The notes beneath the pieces were generated by a model. That model was not told the origin of the DNA and did no database searches. It was given only the letters and a program-made list of their open reading frames with translations. From assembly GCA_000969725.1 (NCBI GenBank), contig JXSR01S018802.1: a DNA stretch of 37,577 bases; one strand, given 5' to 3'. Within the stretch, counting starts at the first letter, position 1. Every line of letters starts with the position of its first letter. Made by a program: the position numbers and the translations under genes. This document shows positions 33,101 to 37,577 of this stretch, piece by piece. The DNA is from Ophiothrix spiculata. Its lineage: Eukaryota > Echinodermata > Ophiuroidea > Amphilepidida > Ophiotrichidae.

Positions 33101-35974
33101 TTTAAAGGACCATCAAAACAAAATGGAACAGCGAATGGTGGACCAAAGAAAATAGTAAGTGAAGTGTTTAAGTTAATTGGAATCTGTATTATGTCCACAT
33201 CTAGATCTATATACTTTTGCACCGTGCGTCACCGCCACGTAACTACTAGTAATTTGGTAAAAATCCGTCTTATTGTATTCATATAATAGCATGCATATAC
33301 GAAAGTGACGTACCTGCTCCTACCGGCGTTCGAAATGTAAAGGCAATAGGTGAGAAATATATTGAAAAATAGGGGTCATTCGGTGTAGAGGGTAAAGAAA
33401 CTGGGTCATTCCCAGCAATTTGTTGGCAAGAGCGAAAAACAGGGTCATTCGGTGTCAGTTTTTGAATAAAGTAAGCCTAATTTTGATATTTACGAAATCG
33501 CTGATTTTCGAAATTTTCAAAAAATCAGCAAATTGAGTTTTAAAAAAAGGGGATCGGATCGTCCGGTGAAGGTTCTCGAAAAATCAGGGCAATGGATGAG
33601 GGTCACCATAAAAAGAGTATTAGAAGGTTGACTTTCAAAATAATACTAATAGGGGGTCATTGTGTGACAGCTCAGTGAAAAAGGGGGTCATTGGGTGAGA
33701 GCGGAGTAAAAAAGGGGGTCCATCGACAGGAGCATGACGCCTGCCAACATATGGGAGTGCCTCCCGCCCCGGAGGAGCACTCTATCTATGAAGGCCATAT
33801 ATCTTTGTGGGAGTCATTAAATAGACGATATGTGACGACTCACCCTGAAAAGGGGGACTTTTTAGTTTTTAATACAGGAGAAAATGGGCAGCAAAAAATA
33901 AAGAAAATAATAAGAATTTCCAGCAAGTTTTCTGTTGTATAATTTGATCGCCTTGATCAATTTCAACAAGTACAATGTGTCATTTTAAAGCTTAGAAAAT
34001 GCTGCAACAGATGAAATGATAAAATCTAAACTGATATCATTTGCAAAGTCGCCCCTTTCGGGTGAGCCATCACACATTATTATTGTGTGAGATTACCAAG
34101 TACCTGGTATGCGTTTGTATCGGGATATTATTATCCGACACTAGCTTTATAACCGTTGTTCTCTTCGTTTTTATTGCAGACAACTACGGGCAGAATAATG
34201 CCGTCAAGAATCTCTAGGGTAAGTCAATGATAGCTGGAAAACTGAAATGACACGTACGTGATTGAGAACTTTAACCCTCTCATTAAAGTCTGTACACAAA
34301 TACCATTGGAAGCAAGGCATGATGGGAAGGTCCTGATATCTTCTTTTGGTTCTACGTATAGATCTGTTTCTGACCATGTTTAATTCTGCTGCTGATGACA
34401 CTACTTACCCGACGTGACGCCAACTTTGTACTTGTGTATGCAGGCATGCATATTACATTTCACTTGTACGTGACAAAGGTCAACTTTATACTCCTGGTTT
34501 ACATTTGTGCTGCAAGATGCTCTTAAAAACTCTCGTAAGACTGCGGTATTGGAAATAATGCACTTCGATCGTATACTCGACTCGACCATCTATTAATATT
34601 TTTAAGGTATACATTATGCGCTTTTGCCAGAAATTTGGCTTTACCTGATCCTTCTTTACCTTTAAAAACACACCTCGCACACACAAGTAGCGTCATGCTT
34701 TGACCAAATTTGTTAAAATACAAAACACAGTCAAGCCCGCATTCAGCATACGGGAAACGAGAAAGATCATCATAATACGAGGTTGTGATAATGGTTTGCA
34801 TTAATTGTACGAAGGGCATGATATAATTTCAATGCCATCCTCGAAACTTTTTGAAGAGCAACTTGCGGTACGACGGTATTAGGACATTTTTCATCCAACT
34901 GATTTAAATTCCTATACAGTATTATACTTGCATTGATAATAATTCTTTGAGTCGTGACTTAAAAAGCTTTGAGAACGAAGATGGGTCACCATGGTCACTT
35001 GTTCTTTAAAAGTGTCTTCACCTCAATGCACTGGGTGAGCTACAATTGCTCGGCTTACAGTTCTGGCAGCGTTTTTGCTATGGTTCGCATTTTCAAGTAT
35101 CTTACGCCTTACCCGCCGTCATTATCTTCGAAACAGAGATACTAGAGATGCCACTGTGTTTTTGAATAAAATACTGAAAGATACAAGTGTAGTTGCACCT
35201 GTCGCAAGGTAAGGCACTTGATGAGGTTCTAGAGAGCTGTGCCCAGACGCTCTTGTCCTTTAACGTTATATTGACCATTGATTGGCATAACCCTAACAGA
35301 ACAAGATCTCACTAAATCTCACTTTAGAAAATCATGAAAGTCCCGATACGTCATAGACGGGGGTTATATGCAGGGACCAAATCGCTGGCCGGACAGCGTC
35401 TCCGCGGTGGCTTGCTATAAATACGGGTATGACTCGCTTGGGAAACAGGAGGTCACTGGTTCGAATCCTGGTGAAAACACGCATTTTTCAGCACCCTTCC
35501 CTAAAAGTTACATGATCAGTTAGGGTTAAATGACACATATTTTCTTCATTATGTTATTCAGGTATGATTTTTGTACGATTTTGCTTTTTTCAAAAAACAA
35601 AACAACAACATATCACATTCATAAAAATACTGAATTTCAGTATAAATGTGGCATCTCTGTCGTAAGTAACTATTTCATATGTGATCATGTGATGTTCCAA
35701 ATATAAAATTCGTTACATATTTTGTTTTCCTTTACCTCAGAATGCAATACCAGGAAGTCAGATAATGGCATCACTATCAGGGAAGGAGCGACCTAAAACG
35801 GAACCTGAGCAGCCCATAATACCACCACTTTCTTATTCCGATGAAGTAGAAGCATCACAAAGGAGGTCGGAGATTCGTAGGAAATGGAGGCTAGTAGTGG
35901 CACTAATTCTTATCATTCTAGTCTTCGCCCTTATACTTGTAGTCGTTTTGTATTTTGCTGCCAGGGGGACATAG
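29936..35974 (+). CDS. Uncharacterised C-terminally anchored membrane protein, four exons, 281 residues
   Basis: Exons 29936-30127, 32774-33154, 34180-34218 and 35741-35974 join with all three introns in phase 0 and GT-AG borders. The start sits in a strong context (AACCATGG). Residues 1-40 are acidic (HDFDNDDDLDDN), followed by a lysine cluster (RRYKKKKDDKK). The middle is Ser/Thr- and charge-rich, with possible basophilic kinase sites (RRNS, RARSSS). The last ~30 residues contain one hydrophobic segment (LVVALILIILVFALILVVVL) preceded by RRSEIRRKWR and followed by only about six residues. There is no signal peptide, so the topology fits a tail-anchored protein or a short type II isoform, with the bulk in the cytosol. 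I do not recognise a family. Exon structure is well supported; function is unknown. Confidence 0.8.
30983..31327 (-). mobile_element. tRNA-derived SINE in intron 1 of the membrane-protein gene
   Basis: Read on the minus strand from 31327, GCGGGTTGGCGCAGCGGTAG contains TGGCGCAGCGG (31305-31315), a full match to the A box TRGYNNARNNG. A degenerate B box, GGTGTGAAAGG, lies at 31264-31274. A second tRNA-like GGGTTCGAGTCTCG is at 31101-31114. The tail includes CTCCGGGTACTCCGTTTTCC. Confidence 0.7.
31690..31853. mobile_element. MITE copy B with TTAAAGGAG ends
   Basis: TTAAAGGAGCGAGGTCCGAT at the left and GGACCGTGTTCCTTTAA at the right are inverted; the ends and the CAAACTTTTTGAGA interior resemble the copy at 3239-3572, read in the opposite sense. 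It lies in intron 1 of the membrane-protein gene. Confidence 0.65.
32774..33154 (+). CDS. Membrane-protein gene exon 2: Ser/Thr-rich cytosolic region
   Basis: 127 codons between the acceptor TTTCTTTCCAG (ending 32773) and the donor ATA|GTAAGT (33155). It begins RVQLNRLSQQEVDDAKMESV and includes RRNSMRVNPLYDQDG, a run of Ser/Thr, then basic FKKSKSR and acidic GEPEENAAPEPK. The composition suggests an unstructured, phosphorylatable tail. Open frame continues both into the preceding intron and past the donor, but the splice sites are strong and phase 0 on both sides. Confidence 0.8.
33355..33745. repeat. Stuttering GGGTCATTCGGTG repeat in intron 2
   Basis: GGGTCATT followed by CGGTGT, CCCAGC, GTGTGA or GGGTGA recurs at least five times at irregular spacing, with AAAAAGGGG linkers. 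It resembles the style of the repeat at 23253-23731 but not its sequence. TGCTCCT near 33315 and AGGAGCA near 33728 may be remnants of its ends. Confidence 0.55.
33889..33985 (+). repeat. ~85 bp repeat shared with EDC3 intron 1
   Basis: Plus-strand copy of the sequence at 19199-19300 (minus). It sits in intron 2 of the membrane-protein gene. Confidence 0.7.
34180..34218 (+). CDS. Membrane-protein gene exon 3: 39-base microexon
   Basis: Thirteen codons (TTTGRIMPSRISR) between TTTTTATTGCAG and AGG|GTAAGT. It is phase 0 on both sides, so skipping it keeps the frame, as expected of an alternatively spliced cassette. Because it is so short it rests only on its two strong splice sites and the phase match. 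Confidence 0.6.
35400..35490 (+). mobile_element. tRNA-like SINE head in intron 3
   Basis: GGTTCGAATCC (35458-35468) is a perfect B box, and CTCGCTTGGGAAACAGGAGG before it resembles an anticodon arm. TGGCTTGCTAT at 35408 is a poor A box. The 5' half does not fold as a functional tRNA that I can see, so a SINE is likelier than a tRNA gene. Confidence 0.5.
35741..35974 (+). CDS. Membrane-protein gene exon 4: transmembrane segment and stop
   Basis: 77 codons plus TAG, after the acceptor TTTACCTCAG (ending 35740). It reads NAIPGSQIMASLSGKERPKT and continues through a Pro-rich stretch (EPEQPIIPPLSYSDE) to a basic stop-transfer-like patch (RRSEIRRKWR) and a segment of about 23 hydrophobic residues. 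The stop follows directly, with no GT donor before it, so the transmembrane segment is the carboxyl end. The frame open from 35765 is the same frame starting at an internal Met. Confidence 0.82.
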   Translation, partial: NAIPGSQIMASLSGKERPKTEPEQPIIPPLSYSDEVEASQRRSEIRRKWRLVVALILIILVFALILVVVLYFAARGT

Positions 35975-37078
35975 ATACGCTATATGTATTCAAATAATTA
36001 TAGGCAGATTATATATGCATTTATAATACCAAGTTTAATATATGTGCCTTTTCCCTATGTCTTTCTCCAAACTTTTAAGTGTACATGTAATTACATGCAT
36101 GGAGTGTCATCAGCGCCTTATATTTTGTATCTGCTCTTAAAATACAGTAATGCATGATTTGGCACATTTGCAATGAAAAGTTGTAACTGTGTGAATTTTC
36201 AAATACTGTAAGCCCTATGAATGTTTTAGTTAGAGCATTGCTAAGAATATTCTCATTCGATGAAAAAGAAATGTTTCAATTAAGAAGGCAAAACTGAGTT
36301 AAATGGAACATTTCTTACCAATGCTCCAACTAAAACATATTTATTTTGTATTTCTCATACATGTATAATGATTCTTGTCATTTGATGCATTTCATTTCTA
36401 AAGCCTTGAAACACACTTTTGAATATTGTATTTTTAAAAATCAAATAATTGAGAAGCCAATTATGGTCTCTAAAACAGCACTCATCAAAATGATTTCAAT
36501 GTTCATAATGTAATATTACATGCAGCTTATGATGCATTGACGCTCTAGCAAAGGGAATACATTTTTTATTTTCAATTGCACAACCAGTGGAGTGCAATGG
36601 AAAATGAAACTTGCATTTTTGTCGATGGGTCAGAATATCTTTAAATGACCAAGAATCTGTATAAAGAATCTGTATATGACAAAACAAATTAAAGTAAAGC
36701 AATGTCAATCTTCATCGGGTTAACGTAATAAATATCACTACGTTGCAACTTACTCAAGTTCTTCAAAAAACTACTGCTGCTTTCGTACTTATTCTAGCTT
36801 TGCAGCTTTACAGTTTTGTCATTCATTTAAACTTGAAAAATCTTGCCATGCGACAAAATTTTGCTGATCAATATCAATTATCTCAGCGACATGTAGCTTT
36901 GCCGCTACGACAACCAGAAGCGACAAGTTTATGCAAAAAATATACGACATGCAGCGACAAAGCTATAAAACTACTCAAGTATGAAAGCAGCATAAAGCTT
37001 CTGAGATCACATTGGATCCACTTTCGTTGGCATACTATATATTTTGTAGCTCATTTAAATTAAATAGCTTTAAATAAA
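35975..37078 (+). other. Probable 3' untranslated region with candidate poly(A) signals
   Basis: AT-rich sequence after the stop at 35974 with no convincing gene. Candidate poly(A) signals are ATTAAA at 36688, AATAAA at 36727 and AATAAA at 37073. An inverted repeat (36221-36247 with 36312-36338, 27-base arms, two mismatches) could form a hairpin in the transcript. Which signal is used cannot be seen here. Confidence 0.35.
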
Positions 37079-37256
37079 GTTGTCATAATGGGGACCAAGT
37101 TGCAATGCAACTATTTCAGACTAGAAATATTAGCCATTCTCAATTTTAAGTATCACAGCGCATTTGTGGTAATTCCCTGCAACTTTTGTAACAAAAACTC
37201 CATTGCCGATTCTGCTCATACAGCTCATCCTGTAAAATTAAATGCCCTATGGAATA

Positions 37257-37453
37257 CTGTAAAGCACTTTATTTTCACGGCATTAAAATTTAGCGAATTT
37301 GGAAACCCTCACTTTTGGGTGCATTTTAATTTCACTAATTTGAATCATCTTGCTATTCAACGCTATGTTAGCAATTATTTTTGCAGCATTTTAATTTAGC
37401 GAATTGTGTTACTAGCGAAATTAAAATGATAGCGAAATTTTCATGCTTTACAG
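37257..37453. mobile_element. MITE with CTGTAAAGC ends, TA-flanked
   Basis: TACTGTAAAGC (37255-37265) and GCTTTACAGTA (37445-37455) are exact inverse ends with TA flanks. Repeated TTTAGCGAATTT / GCGAAATTAAAAT motifs inside pair with each other. Same broad family as 13990-14145. Confidence 0.75.
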
Positions 37454-37577
37454 TACTTAATCAATTGTGTTTAGAGATTAGGTACAAGCAAGATATCACT
37501 AGTGCATTACAAATTTACGTTTAACTTAATAATTTTTTAACAAAACATATAACACTCACCAATTATTTTTGATTTTA

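Noticed and set aside
35400-35490. True tRNA gene
   Set aside because: B box is perfect but the A box and the acceptor pairing are poor; a SINE fits better.
1-37577. CRISPR array, bacterial operon or prophage
   Set aside because: Introns, SINEs, LINEs and MITEs show animal nuclear DNA; the CTAGTCCGA array has irregular spacing and mixed orientation, unlike CRISPR.

Overview
This window is animal nuclear DNA. It is AT-rich, has two assembly gaps (N runs at 11554-12212 and 26415-26702), GT-AG introns, and many fold-back transposons, tRNA-derived SINEs and decayed LINE pieces. The style of the repeats suggests a marine invertebrate, perhaps a hemichordate or echinoderm. That is an impression from repeat style, not a proven assignment.

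Two protein-coding genes can be supported. (1) On the minus strand, 19606 down to 12490 holds five exons of EDC3, the enhancer of mRNA decapping. They encode the LSm domain, a low-complexity linker, the FDF motif and most of the YjeF-N domain, and all four junctions keep frame. The last ~100 codons are missing: they are in the 11554-12212 gap or further left. A possible non-coding first exon ends at 22304. (2) On the plus strand, 29936-35974 holds a four-exon gene with every intron in phase 0. It encodes a 281-residue hydrophilic protein ending in one very hydrophobic C-terminal segment, as in tail-anchored membrane proteins. I do not recognise the family. A TATA box at 29427 and a YY1-like site at 29477 mark a likely promoter.

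The rest is mobile-element debris. 1-12.2 kb is gene-poor and holds a chain of short inverted-repeat elements plus a ~99 bp direct repeat 1844 bp apart. The EDC3 introns carry several fold-back elements and a 1.6 kb long-armed element with a 539 bp element nested inside. 19.85-22.1 kb holds a ~1 kb inverted-repeat element and a pogo/Tigger-like MITE with TA target duplication. 22.8-27.45 kb is a nest: ~300 bp inverted arms enclose a minus-strand LINE reverse-transcriptase fragment, an array of degenerate CTAGTCCGA repeats and a 709 bp TTAA-flanked palindrome, while a further element containing a 115 bp tandem repeat splits the right arm. 27.56-29.1 kb is a 5'-truncated plus-strand LINE. The introns of the membrane-protein gene hold two SINEs and other repeats.

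The observations most worth following are: a MITE whose end forms part of the EDC3 intron 4 splice donor; the nested inverted-repeat structures; the CTAGTCCGA array; the ~85 bp repeat shared by introns of both genes; and the unrecognised C-terminally anchored protein.
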